This document shows, piece by piece, positions 53,293-61,766 of a DNA stretch of 64,000 nt. The translations under genes and the position numbers were made by a program. This DNA comes from JAQBDA01 sp963709875 (GTDB lineage: Bacteria > Chloroflexota > Anaerolineae > Anaerolineales > UBA4823). Each line of letters opens with the position of its first letter. The stretch's first letter is position 1. The stretch covers positions 124,001 to 188,000 of the forward strand of contig CAVPYB010000002.1 in assembly GCA_963709875.1 (NCBI GenBank), read 5' to 3'. A model generated the notes under the pieces. The model was not told the origin of the DNA. It was given only the letters and a program-made list of their open reading frames with translations, and did no database searches.

Positions 53293-54099
53293 TCAATCAT
53301 GAGTTTGCTTACCCAGCAGGGTGACGATCTCTGAAGCGGCTTCCTCGATGGGTTTTACTGTGACATCCACCAAAGGCCAATCCCGCCGGCGTTCGAAGAT
53401 CTCATATGAATAAGCCACTTCCTTGCGAATATGTTCCAGGTCTGCATACCCGTGAGAGGGTATGCCCATATGCTCGGCACGGACTTTGCGCAGCCCCATC
53501 AAACGCTCCGGCTTTACGACCAGTCCGACTACCTTACGCCTCGGCAGCCTGAACAGGTTGGACGGCGGCTCGACATTTAGCATCAGGGGGATATTGGCCA
53601 CCCGCCAGCCGCGGTAAGCCAGGTAGATGCTCAGGGGAGTCTTCGATGTCCGGGAGACACCTACCAGAACGATCTCTGCTTCATCCAGATCGTGCAGGTT
53701 CTGACCATCATCATGGCGAACGGTGAAGTTGATCGCATCTATGCGCAGCAAATATGCAGAATCGAATGGCTGGATAGCTCCGGGGACCGAGCGTGGTGGG
53801 GTATCCAGCAAATCACTCAGATGTGCCAGCATTGGACCCATCAGGTCAATAGTATCGACGTTGGCAGCTCTGCCCTCGGTCAGCATTGCCAGGCGCAGGT
53901 CTTCTGCGACCAGTGTATGGACGATAAACCCGCCTGACTGGGCTGCCTCAGCCACGATCTCGCGGACTTGCGAAGCGCTGCGCACGCCTCCATACCGGAT
54001 GATCTCAACCTCGGGATCTACAAATTGGGTCAGTGCGGCGCGTACTACTCCCTCAGAAGTCTTACCGGTTGCATCGGATACTGCAAATATCCTGTGCAT
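53293..54099 (-). CDS. Bifunctional kinase/pyrophosphorylase regulating PEP synthase or pyruvate phosphate dikinase
   Basis: These DUF299 proteins phosphorylate and dephosphorylate a Thr next to the catalytic His of PEPS or PPDK, switching it by ADP and Pi. The motifs are VSDATGKTSEGVV (N-terminal P-loop-like) and VGVSRTSKTPLSIYLAYRG (the functional loop). The length is about 268 residues from the ATG at 54099, which has AGGAG 7 bases upstream; the ATG at 54105 and the longer start at 54132 are less well placed. The target enzyme is not in the window. Confidence 0.92.
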   Translation of the reverse strand: MHRIFAVSDATGKTSEGVVRAALTQFVDPEVEIIRYGGVRSASQVREIVAEAAQSGGFIVHTLVAEDLRLAMLTEGRAANVDTIDLMGPMLAHLSDLLDTPPRSVPGAIQPFDSAYLLRIDAINFTVRHDDGQNLHDLDEAEIVLVGVSRTSKTPLSIYLAYRGWRVANIPLMLNVEPPSNLFRLPRRKVVGLVVKPERLMGLRKVRAEHMGIPSHGYADLEHIRKEVAYSYEIFERRRDWPLVDVTVKPIEEAASEIVTLLGKQTHD

Positions 54100-54474
54100 G
54101 ATCATGCTCCTATCAGCTGCCGGATCTGCCAATATTTTTAGTAACTGATGTTACACAGTTCGAGGGGGTATAGGGGGAAGCCAGTACTGCACAGCGGCAT
54201 GTGGGCATGAGTTAGCTGTCTCCGGATTGGGCTGGCTATGCTTTCGACAGAAGTATAACATGCCGCCTATCCCAATGCTAAGCACCGGCAAGTAAATTGA
54301 CAGGACATTAACCAACGAGGAATACTTCCGCCTGGCAGCCCGAAGCGGCTTCATGTGGAATGATGCCGGGTAGGTTCAAGGATATAATAGGATCTTGCAT
54401 CAGCTCGGCAGGTTTACTTTGCCAAAGCACAAACCGATATATGGCAGTGCATCGGCAGTAAACAAAAGGATTCT
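54100..54474. other. Divergent intergenic region
   Basis: About 375 bases separate the DUF299 gene and the MFS gene. It holds a 67-codon minus-strand frame (54151-54354) with one hydrophobic stretch but no ribosome site, and I do not call it. No strong promoter or repeat was recognised. The MFS ATG is preceded by AAAGGATTCT. Confidence 0.4.
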
Positions 54475-55701
54475 ATGAAACCAACGACAACACAGACACT
54501 CCCCAGCTCGGTTTCCATCCAACCTGATCCTATAACAATGAGTGATCAATTTCAAACCGGTCAGGTTCTGACGATCTCAGGCGGTCATTTCGTCCATGAT
54601 ATATATACCGGGTTCATTTCTCCACTGCTTCCTGTACTGATCGAAAGAATGTCGATGAGTTTGACCATGGCAGGCTCGCTGACGGCGGTACTTCAGCTGC
54701 CCGGCGTAATAAACCCATTCATCGGTTATCTCGCCGACCGGATCAGTCTGCGTTATTTTGTCATTCTGGCTCCAGCAATCACGGGCACATTGATCAGCAG
54801 CCTGGGTTTCGCATCCAGCTATCTCTCCTTGCTGGTAATTCTATTCATGACAGGTATCAGTGTGGCGGCTTTTCACGCCCCGGCGCCGGCCATGATCGGT
54901 AGGATCACCGGCGAGCGTGTTGGAAGGGGTATGAGTATTTTTATGGCTGGGGGAGAGATGGCACGCACCATCAGCCCGCTGATCGCGGTATGGGCTGTTA
55001 GCCTGTGGACTCTGGATGGATTCTACCGTCTGGTTGTATTGGGTTGGGGCACCAGCCTGATCCTGTTCTGGCGCTTGAGGAGCATCCCTGCGCGCGGGAA
55101 CAAAGCCACAGGCTTCAGGGAAGCGCTGCCCGCCATGCGGCGCCTGTTTATACCAATCATTGTCCTGACAATCCTGCGCGGCTTTATGGTCGAGAGCCTG
55201 GTCACCTACCTGCCAGTCTACATGGACCAACAGGGGGCAGAGCTATGGGCTGCCGGCGCGGCATTAACGATCCTCGAGCTGGCAGGGGTTGCCGGTGTGC
55301 TGGTAAGCGGGACACTCAGCGACAGGCTGGGGCGCAGATCGGTGCTTCTGGCTACCACACTCATGGCTGCTTTGATCATGTTCATATTTGTCAATATACA
55401 GGGTTGGTTGATTGTCCCGACCTTGCTGGCTCTGGGTTTTACATCCCTGGCCAGTACGCCAATTCTGCTGGCGATGGTCCAGGAACAATTGCCCGACCAT
55501 CGCGCCCTCGGCAACGGCATCTTTATGCTGATATCCTTTGCCCTGCGCCCGATCGCCATCCTGGGCGTAGGCATGATCGGGGATCTTTATGGATTGAACG
55601 TCGCGTATACCTGGAGCGCAGCCATACTCCTGCTCGCCATACCGGCGATCATTGCCCTTCCTGAGCAGCGACCACTAGCAAAGTCGCTGGACGCTGGATA
55701 A
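54475..55701 (+). CDS. MFS transporter, fosmidomycin resistance (Fsr)-like
   Basis: This is a twelve-span major facilitator of 408 residues. It has the Fsr-type start GGHFVHDIYTGFISPLLPVL, the first-loop motif GYLADRISLRYFV, the second cytoplasmic motif SGTLSDRLGRRSVLL and LPVYMDQQGAELWAAG. The N-terminal 30 residues are a Thr/Ser/Pro-rich cytoplasmic extension. Fsr relatives export fosmidomycin and other small molecules; the natural substrate is unknown. The ATG follows AAAGGA. It converges with the next gene, leaving three bases between. Confidence 0.88.
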   Translation: MKPTTTQTLPSSVSIQPDPITMSDQFQTGQVLTISGGHFVHDIYTGFISPLLPVLIERMSMSLTMAGSLTAVLQLPGVINPFIGYLADRISLRYFVILAPAITGTLISSLGFASSYLSLLVILFMTGISVAAFHAPAPAMIGRITGERVGRGMSIFMAGGEMARTISPLIAVWAVSLWTLDGFYRLVVLGWGTSLILFWRLRSIPARGNKATGFREALPAMRRLFIPIIVLTILRGFMVESLVTYLPVYMDQQGAELWAAGAALTILELAGVAGVLVSGTLSDRLGRRSVLLATTLMAALIMFIFVNIQGWLIVPTLLALGFTSLASTPILLAMVQEQLPDHRALGNGIFMLISFALRPIAILGVGMIGDLYGLNVAYTWSAAILLLAIPAIIALPEQRPLAKSLDAG

Positions 55702-55704
55702 GCA

Positions 55705-57078
55705 TCAATCTGCAGGTGCGTCAGCCGCTGCTGTAAGTGTCAAAGCCTCATCCCTCTGACGTACTGCTCTCACCACCGGTCGGCTGCGATACCACAGCCA
55801 ACCGGTTTGGGCGGACATACTGATCACCGTCACTGCCAGACCGATATATAATCCCGTCAGCTGCCCCCATGCAATTCCCGCCGCGAAAAGTGCAATCGCA
55901 ACAACCAGATAGACGATCACTGCCTCAGTAACCCCGCGGGTGACCCGCCCATGCAGGATCGCACCCTGGAACCAGCTTTGAACAACCGTCAGTACGGGAA
56001 GAGGCAGAGCATAAAACAATGCCTGACGCCCTATTGCTACAAGCTGTGGGTTGAGCGCAGACAGCCGCTCGAACCACAGAATAGACAGCGGGGAAACCGC
56101 TGTAAAGAGTAGCCCTGCTGTGCTCAGAACACTCAACCATAAGGTATAACGATGCAGGTTGGCGTACGAGTGTGGCCGGTCAATAAGCGCGACGACAACC
56201 TCATTATATGCCATCCCCATACTGCGGAATAAAAACACCAGCCCCCACACGACTGGCCAGACTGCCAAAGACTCTAGTGGAAGCGGCATTCGGCTCAATG
56301 CTGCGCTGACCATCGGCTGAGATAACAAGAACAGCAAGGAAGTCATTGCCAATGGAATATAGAAATCCAGGAAAACGCGCAGGGACAGCTCAGGGATGAC
56401 AACCGGCGCCGGCATTACCTCGTTCTTCACCACCGGTCTAACAACGAAGCCAACATATAATGCTTCACTGATCACTCCCGCCGAGACCGCCAAAGTTGCT
56501 ACAACGATCCCTTGCACATCACCCAACGAGTACCCAACTATAAGTACGATAGCATCGGCGCATAGTCGGATCACTGTTCCGATGCTGATCGCGCGTGAGT
56601 GCACGAAGCGTATTAATATCCCCTGGTTGAACCGGCGATAAGCGATTGACCACGTCCACGGGAGCATCAGGAGGAATCCAATACGACCTGGCTCGATAAT
56701 CTCCTCAGGCGCGCCGATTAACACCTTGACAATAAAATCATACAGCGGGGTTACTGCTATCAATAAGTGAAGAGCTGTGAGGCTCCCACCCATTACCATC
56801 ATAAAGCGCCTGATTTTTAGATAGGATGGCCCGTCCTTACTGAGCGCGGTAGAAGCTGCCAGGAGCATGATAATCGGTGATTCTATGATCAGCGCCAGTG
56901 GGAATACGATACCACCATAAGCAGCCAGGTTAATCTCCGGATCAGGCAAACGCGCCATGACCGCGCTGATAGCGGGCAGCTCTGCCCCCATCAGAAGCCA
57001 GCTGAAAGCCAGCGGCCACCAGGTGCTAAAGATCTCCCTTATCGATAGTGGTTGGTGAGGTCTGGAATATGAAGTCAT
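55705..57078 (-). CDS. MOP/MATE-superfamily membrane transporter
   Basis: This is a 457-residue protein with about twelve hydrophobic spans. The pattern resembles MATE/MurJ/ANKH-type exporters (WWPLAFSWLLMGAELPAISAVMARLPDPE at the start, AYRRFNQGILIRFVHSRAISIGTVIRL in loop 4-5, AYNEVVVALIDRP later). No diagnostic catalytic residue can be cited, so the substrate, and even drug versus lipid or metabolite, is open. Its C-terminal 30 residues are hydrophilic and Ala-rich. Confidence 0.72.
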   Translation of the reverse strand: MTSYSRPHQPLSIREIFSTWWPLAFSWLLMGAELPAISAVMARLPDPEINLAAYGGIVFPLALIIESPIIMLLAASTALSKDGPSYLKIRRFMMVMGGSLTALHLLIAVTPLYDFIVKVLIGAPEEIIEPGRIGFLLMLPWTWSIAYRRFNQGILIRFVHSRAISIGTVIRLCADAIVLIVGYSLGDVQGIVVATLAVSAGVISEALYVGFVVRPVVKNEVMPAPVVIPELSLRVFLDFYIPLAMTSLLFLLSQPMVSAALSRMPLPLESLAVWPVVWGLVFLFRSMGMAYNEVVVALIDRPHSYANLHRYTLWLSVLSTAGLLFTAVSPLSILWFERLSALNPQLVAIGRQALFYALPLPVLTVVQSWFQGAILHGRVTRGVTEAVIVYLVVAIALFAAGIAWGQLTGLYIGLAVTVISMSAQTGWLWYRSRPVVRAVRQRDEALTLTAAADAPAD

Positions 57079-57295
57079 ATGGATCGGGTGAAGACTTAGT
57101 ATAGTACCCAGCTATAGCGCTATCCACGACACCCACATTACAATACTGGGTATTCCTAATGAGTTCAACTTGATAGCCTTATGCCGGAATATATTCGCTG
57201 AGTATAGCACCTTTTAACCCCAATTCAGGTTCGTGTTATATGGTCTACATTTACTTCAGCAGTTACTGGAATTTCATCGGAAGCTTCAGAAAACG
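57079..57295. other. Intergenic region between katG and the MOP transporter gene
   Basis: About 330 bases lie between the katG stop and the transporter start. Besides the katG hairpin listed next and a small CAACCC/GGGTTG inverted repeat at 57379-57396, I see no gene. The transporter has no clear consensus promoter here. Confidence 0.4.
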
Positions 57296-57336
57296 AACCG
57301 GTTCAGCGGGGCGATTTGCCGTTCGCTGAACCGGTT
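57296..57336 (-). terminator. Hairpin terminator of the perR-katG transcript
   Basis: AACCGGTTCAGCG (57296-57308) is the exact reverse complement of CGCTGAACCGGTT (57324-57336). On the minus strand the stem is followed by CGTTTTC, a short T run. It lies about 70 bases after the katG stop. Confidence 0.75.
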
Positions 57337-57406
57337 GTTGGTTGCATTGGGTTTCGCGCCACCCTACGAGCGGTTGCTCAACCCAACCAAGGGTTGATCG
57401 TTTCGA

Positions 57407-59605
57407 CTACTTCCGGGCGAGGTCGAAACGGTCAAGGTTCATGACTTTGTTCCACGCCGCCACGAAGTCGTTTAGGAATTTCTCCTGCGAGTCGGCGCAG
57501 GCGTAGACTTCCGCCAAAGCCCGTAGGATGGAGTTCGAACCGAAGATCAGGTCGACGCGGGTGCCGGTCCACTTGAGTTCACCCGTTGTACGATCACGTC
57601 CCTCGAACACCTGCTCGTCTTTATCCGCTGCTTTCCACACCGTGCCCATGTCCAGCAGGTTTACGAAGAAGTCATTGGTGAGCGTCTCGGGTCGCTTGGT
57701 GAAGACGCCGTGCTGAGACTTTCCGAAGTTGGCATTCAAGACTCGCATACCCCCAACCAGGACCGTCATCTCAGGAGCGGTCAGCGTTAACAGTTGGGCA
57801 CGATCAACCAGCAGTTCCTCGGCCGTTACGGCATATTTACTATTTAGATAGTTGCGGAAGCCGTCTGCCGCCGGTTCGAGTGGGACGAAAGACGCCACAT
57901 CGGTTTGCTCCTGCGAGGCATCCGTGCGTCCAGGAGCGAATGGAACGGTTGCATCGTAACCGGCATTTTTTGCACTTTGCTCGACACCTGCGCATCCACC
58001 CAGGACGATCAAATCGGCGAGTGAAACCTTCTTCCCACCCGTCTGCGCTTTGTTGAACTCCTTTTGAATGCCCTCCAGGGTCTGCAGCACCTTCTGCAGC
58101 TGGGTGGGCTGATTGACTTCCCAATCCATTTGCGGTGCAAGACGAATACGCGCCCCATTCGCGCCTCCGCGCTTATCAGAGCCACGGAAGGTAGAGGCCG
58201 AAGCCCAGGCGGTCGAGATGAGTTCCGGGATCGATAACCCCGAGACAAGGATTTTCGCCTTGAGCTTAGCGATATCTGCCGCATCGATCAAGTCGTGATC
58301 GACAGCGGGGACAGGATCCTGCCAGATCAGCTCTTCCGCCGGGACCTCCGGACCGAGAAAGAGAGAGCGGGGACCCATGTCGCGGTGCGTTAGCTTGAAC
58401 CACGCCCGGGCAAATGCGTCGGCGAACTGATCCGGGTTCTCGTAGAAGCGCCGGGAAATCTTTTCGTATTCGGGGTCGACGCGCAAGGAGAGGTCGGTGG
58501 TCAGCATGGCTGGCGCGTGACGCTTCGACCGGTCGTGTGCGTTCGGAACGGAATCGGCGCCCGCCCCGTGCTTCGGTGTCCACTGGTACGCGCCTGCCGG
58601 GCTCTTGGTCAGCTCCCAATCGTAGCCGAACAAGTTCCAGAAGAAGTTGTTGCTCCACTTGGTGGGCGTCGATGTCCAGGTGACTTCCGGACCGCCACCG
58701 ATCGTGTCGTCTCCCATGCCCGTGCCAAATTTGCTCTTCCAGCCGAGGCCTTGCTCCTCGATGCCGGCGGCTTCTGGCTCTGGTCCTACCAATGCCGCAT
58801 CTCCTGCGCCGTGGGTTTTGCCGAAGGTGTGCCCACCAGCAATCAGCGCGACCGTTTCTTCGTCGTTCATCGCCATGCGGGCGAAGGTCTCGCGGATATC
58901 CTTGGCGGCGGCGAGCGGATCCGGGTTGCCGTTAGGTCCTTCCGGGTTCACATAAATCAAACCCATCTGCACGGCAGCCAGGGGATTCTCGAGGTCTCGA
59001 TCACCGGAGTAACGCTTGTCGCCAAGCCACTCGCTCTCAGTCCCCCAGTAGATGTCCGCTTCCGGCTCCCAGATATCCTCACGCCCACCGCCGAAGCCGA
59101 AGGTCTTAAAGCCCATCGACTCCAGAGCGCAGTTGCCCGCCAGGATCATCAAGTCTGCCCAAGAAATCTTTTTGCCGTATTTCTGCTTGATCGGCCACAG
59201 CAGCCGGCGCGCCTTATCCAGGTTCACATTGTCGGGCCAGCTGTTGAGAGGCGCAAAGCGCTGGCTGCCAGACCCGCCACCGCCGCGACCATCGCCGGTG
59301 CGGTAGGTACCGGCGCTGTGCCACGCCATGCGGATGAAGAGCGGTCCGTAATGACCGAAATCGGCGGGCCACCACTCCTGCGAGTTGGTCATCAGCGCGT
59401 AGAGGTCCTCCTTCAAAGCCTTGAAGTCAAGCGTATTGAATTCCTCAGCGTAGTTGAAATCCTCACCCATGGGATTGGACAGTGATGAGTGCTGGTGCAG
59501 GACATTCAGGTTCAGTTGGTTGGGCCACCAATCCCGGTTCGACGTGCCTCTGCCAGCCGGGTGTGTGTGCGCCATGCCCTTTACCGGGGTCTTGCTATCT
59601 TCCAT
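57407..59605 (-). CDS. katG: Catalase-peroxidase
   Basis: This bifunctional heme enzyme removes hydrogen peroxide. The distal pocket motif is MAWHSAGTYRTGDGRGG (Trp, His); the YVNPEGPNGNPDP region carries the cross-link Tyr; the proximal His lies in GGHTFGKTHGA. The C-terminal duplicated domain follows. The start is ATG at 59605 after GAAAGGAG; the frame extends upstream without a site. The length is about 732 residues. The Fur/PerR-type gene lies 81 bases upstream in the same direction, so peroxide control is expected. Confidence 0.96.
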   Translation of the reverse strand: MEDSKTPVKGMAHTHPAGRGTSNRDWWPNQLNLNVLHQHSSLSNPMGEDFNYAEEFNTLDFKALKEDLYALMTNSQEWWPADFGHYGPLFIRMAWHSAGTYRTGDGRGGGGSGSQRFAPLNSWPDNVNLDKARRLLWPIKQKYGKKISWADLMILAGNCALESMGFKTFGFGGGREDIWEPEADIYWGTESEWLGDKRYSGDRDLENPLAAVQMGLIYVNPEGPNGNPDPLAAAKDIRETFARMAMNDEETVALIAGGHTFGKTHGAGDAALVGPEPEAAGIEEQGLGWKSKFGTGMGDDTIGGGPEVTWTSTPTKWSNNFFWNLFGYDWELTKSPAGAYQWTPKHGAGADSVPNAHDRSKRHAPAMLTTDLSLRVDPEYEKISRRFYENPDQFADAFARAWFKLTHRDMGPRSLFLGPEVPAEELIWQDPVPAVDHDLIDAADIAKLKAKILVSGLSIPELISTAWASASTFRGSDKRGGANGARIRLAPQMDWEVNQPTQLQKVLQTLEGIQKEFNKAQTGGKKVSLADLIVLGGCAGVEQSAKNAGYDATVPFAPGRTDASQEQTDVASFVPLEPAADGFRNYLNSKYAVTAEELLVDRAQLLTLTAPEMTVLVGGMRVLNANFGKSQHGVFTKRPETLTNDFFVNLLDMGTVWKAADKDEQVFEGRDRTTGELKWTGTRVDLIFGSNSILRALAEVYACADSQEKFLNDFVAAWNKVMNLDRFDLARK

Positions 59606-59686
59606 AATATTTACTCCTTTCGTTATGTGAATTGTTGATCCGCGATACTGCGAGCCCATTAGCCGCAGTACCAATAAAAGAGTTTC

Positions 59687-60124
59687 CTATCTCTCCTCTT
59701 TACAATCCGGGCAAAGCCCATACAGTGATATCTGAGGGCGGAGGATCTTATAACCAGACATCTGTTCCAACCTCTGGAGTGATTCCTGCTCGAGGGCCAC
59801 TTCCCCATCAGCTATCTTATTACACTTCATGCATATCAGGTGTGGATGAGGCTCGGGGCGGTTGCCATCATAATGGCTATCGTTACGCAAATCGATTTCA
59901 AACACCTGATTTAATTCTTTTAACAAGGCGAGGGTTTTGTACACTGTTGCATGACTTATCGTTGGAAATCGGCGCTTGATTTTTGTGTATAGTTGGCTTG
60001 CACTGGGATGTCCGTCGCTGGTTGCAATCAATCGCACCAACTCGACACGTTGGGGGGTGAGCCGGAATTCGTGCTCCTTCAATGCTGCTATCAGTTGATT
60101 AAACCGGACATCTGGATCGGTCAT
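59687..60124 (-). CDS. perR: Fur/PerR-family transcriptional regulator
   Basis: The 145-residue metalloregulator has a winged-helix N-terminus (LTPQRVELVRLIATSDGHPSASQLY, HATVYKTLALL) and dimerisation domain metal ligands (HYDGNRPEPHPHLICMKC, CPDC), two CxxC motifs for structural zinc. The combination with katG immediately downstream supports PerR-type peroxide sensing over iron-type Fur. A PerR-like box lies just upstream of its start, suggesting autoregulation. The Asp/His sensing residues are consistent with the PerR pattern, but sequence alone does not prove it. Confidence 0.88.
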   Translation of the reverse strand: MTDPDVRFNQLIAALKEHEFRLTPQRVELVRLIATSDGHPSASQLYTKIKRRFPTISHATVYKTLALLKELNQVFEIDLRNDSHYDGNRPEPHPHLICMKCNKIADGEVALEQESLQRLEQMSGYKILRPQISLYGLCPDCKEER

Positions 60125-60153
60125 GAGATTCCTTTGGAGAATTGATACTCACA

Positions 60154-60166
60154 AATAATTATTATT
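60154..60166 (-). promoter_or_regulatory. Fur/PerR-type operator before perR-katG
   Basis: AATAATTATTATT is a perfect 6-1-6 palindrome in a run of ATTATT repeats (60154-60176), close to the PerR/Fur box type TTATAATnATTATAA. A minus-strand TATAAT (60176-60171) sits just upstream of it, so the palindrome would cover the transcription start of perR and act as a repressor site. Confidence 0.65.
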
Positions 60167-60346
60167 GATTATTATACCTCGAAATGTTGTGTGCGCTCCT
60201 ACTGGTAGTTTGCACACAGACCATAGCATGCGATACAATGGGTTCTAATATCTTTACCACATTGAGGCACTGAATACTGTCTGGTGGCACAACCCGCCGC
60301 AAACAACCTGCGCCGTTCAAGATTTCGGAAAATTGCTAATTCTTAC

Positions 60347-60970
60347 ATGATGGCGGTCCCTTTTCTGACCTATTTGCTTCAAGGCGTAGGTATCGGTGTA
60401 GCAGCAGGCGCCTCACCCGGTTCTTTGCAGAGCTATATGATCAACCAGACATTGGTAGGCGGCTGGCGGCGCGGCGCTCCAATCGCATTTGCTCCCTTGA
60501 TCAGTGATATTCCAATTGTCCTGACTATCTTGCTGCTGTTGAGCCGGTTGCCTGCCAACTTTCTGCGCTGGATCAGTCTGGCAGGAGGGCTCTTTGCTCT
60601 ATACCTTGCCTGGGGATTGTTGAATCAATGGCGCAGCGCAAATCAAGACCATATTCCTACCGCCGACAGAACATCAAGCGGCAGCAGTTTTTGGCGAGGG
60701 GTTATAATGAACCTTCTCAGCCCAGGACCGTATACATTTTGGACGCTGGTGAACGGCCCTATCCTTGTCTCTGCTCTTAACCAATCCTGGCTTCATGCAG
60801 TCGCATTCCTGGCAAGTTTCTACGGGGCGTTTATCGGAACCGCGCTGCTGATCGTCGCAATATTCAACCAGGCAAGGCGACTTGGCCCAAAATCATTGCG
60901 CATCCTGACCTTGATCAGTATCATCATTCTGGTCATATTCGGGTTAGTCCTGATCTATCGAGCGGTGTAA
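60347..60970 (+). CDS. LysE-family amino-acid/metabolite exporter
   Basis: This membrane protein of about 207 residues has six hydrophobic spans. The LysE/RhtB motif at the start, LLQGVGIGVAAGASPGSLQSYM, then GWRRGAPIAFAPLISDIP, and later NLLSPGPYTFW are typical. The ATG pair at 60347-60352 aligns with the family start; the frame is open back to a GTG at 60284, which adds 21 polar residues. No strong ribosome site is visible for either. The function is probably export of a small amine or amino acid. Confidence 0.82.
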   Translation: MMAVPFLTYLLQGVGIGVAAGASPGSLQSYMINQTLVGGWRRGAPIAFAPLISDIPIVLTILLLLSRLPANFLRWISLAGGLFALYLAWGLLNQWRSANQDHIPTADRTSSGSSFWRGVIMNLLSPGPYTFWTLVNGPILVSALNQSWLHAVAFLASFYGAFIGTALLIVAIFNQARRLGPKSLRILTLISIIILVIFGLVLIYRAV

Positions 60971-61001
60971 CTAACCGTATCAAGATACATGGAGGTGATA
61001 T

Positions 61002-61688
61002 CTGAATCGTTGGAAAGCCGGCCTGCCACAGGGCTCCGATAGACGGCACCCCGCCAACCTGTATTCGACCGGGGAAGAAATCGCCAACAGCGTTTCGCAC
61101 GGGATTGGCGCTGGATTCAGCATCGTTGGGCTTACTGCGCTGGTGATATTCGCTGCCTTAAAGAACAGCTCCTTGCATCTCGTCAGCTTCAGCATCTACG
61201 GCGCCACTTTGGTGCTACTATATCTGGCTTCGACCTTATACCACGGTATTCAACATCCCACCGCGAAACGGGTCTTGCAGCGTATCGACCACGCAGCGAT
61301 TTATTTGCTCATCGCTGGTACCTACACCCCATTCCTGCTGCTCAGCCTGCGCAATGCCTGGGGTTGGATCATGCTGGTGGTTATCTGGGGGCTGGCAATC
61401 CTGGGGATAGCCTATAAGCTGTTATTCCTGGAGTATTACGAAAGACTCTCTGCGCTGGGATATGTGCTGATGGGCTGGCTGTGCCTGATCGCAGGCCGGC
61501 AGCTGCTGACCCACTTACCCACGGATATCCTGGTCTGGATTGCAGTGGGCGGGGTGATCTACACCGCAGGAGTCACCCTGCTCTTGATACGTCGAATCCC
61601 ATTCCGGCACGCCATCTGGCACGTTTTCGTCCTGGCTGGAAGCCTGTGCCATTATTTCGCGGTCTTTCGGTTGCTGAATGTTGTTTGA
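61002..61688 (+). CDS. Hemolysin III (HlyIII/YqfA) family membrane protein with a CTG start
   Basis: This is a seven-span protein: ANLYSTGEEIANSVSHGIGAG, ALVIFAALKNS, LYLASTLYHGIQHPTAKRVLQRIDHAAIYLLIAGTYTPF, ending GSLCHYFAVFRLL with conserved metal His. The family N-terminus requires translation to begin upstream of 61143. The only in-frame candidate before the TGA at 60996 is CTG at 61002, six bases after a perfect GGAGGTGAT ribosome site. The length is then 228 residues, as usual. The biochemical role of the family is uncertain (membrane homeostasis). Confidence 0.85.
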   Translation: MNRWKAGLPQGSDRRHPANLYSTGEEIANSVSHGIGAGFSIVGLTALVIFAALKNSSLHLVSFSIYGATLVLLYLASTLYHGIQHPTAKRVLQRIDHAAIYLLIAGTYTPFLLLSLRNAWGWIMLVVIWGLAILGIAYKLLFLEYYERLSALGYVLMGWLCLIAGRQLLTHLPTDILVWIAVGGVIYTAGVTLLLIRRIPFRHAIWHVFVLAGSLCHYFAVFRLLNVV

Positions 61689-61766
61689 GATCTCCAGATT
61701 AAATCGATGGTACAGTGGTCAGGAAGTTTTTTACCTAAAATAAATCTATAAATAGGAGAAATGCAC

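Noticed and set aside
54151..54354. 67-codon minus-strand ORF with one hydrophobic stretch between the DUF299 and MFS genes
   Set aside because: No ribosome site, no overlap or spacing that ties it to a neighbour, and a Pro/His-rich tail that looks like chance translation.
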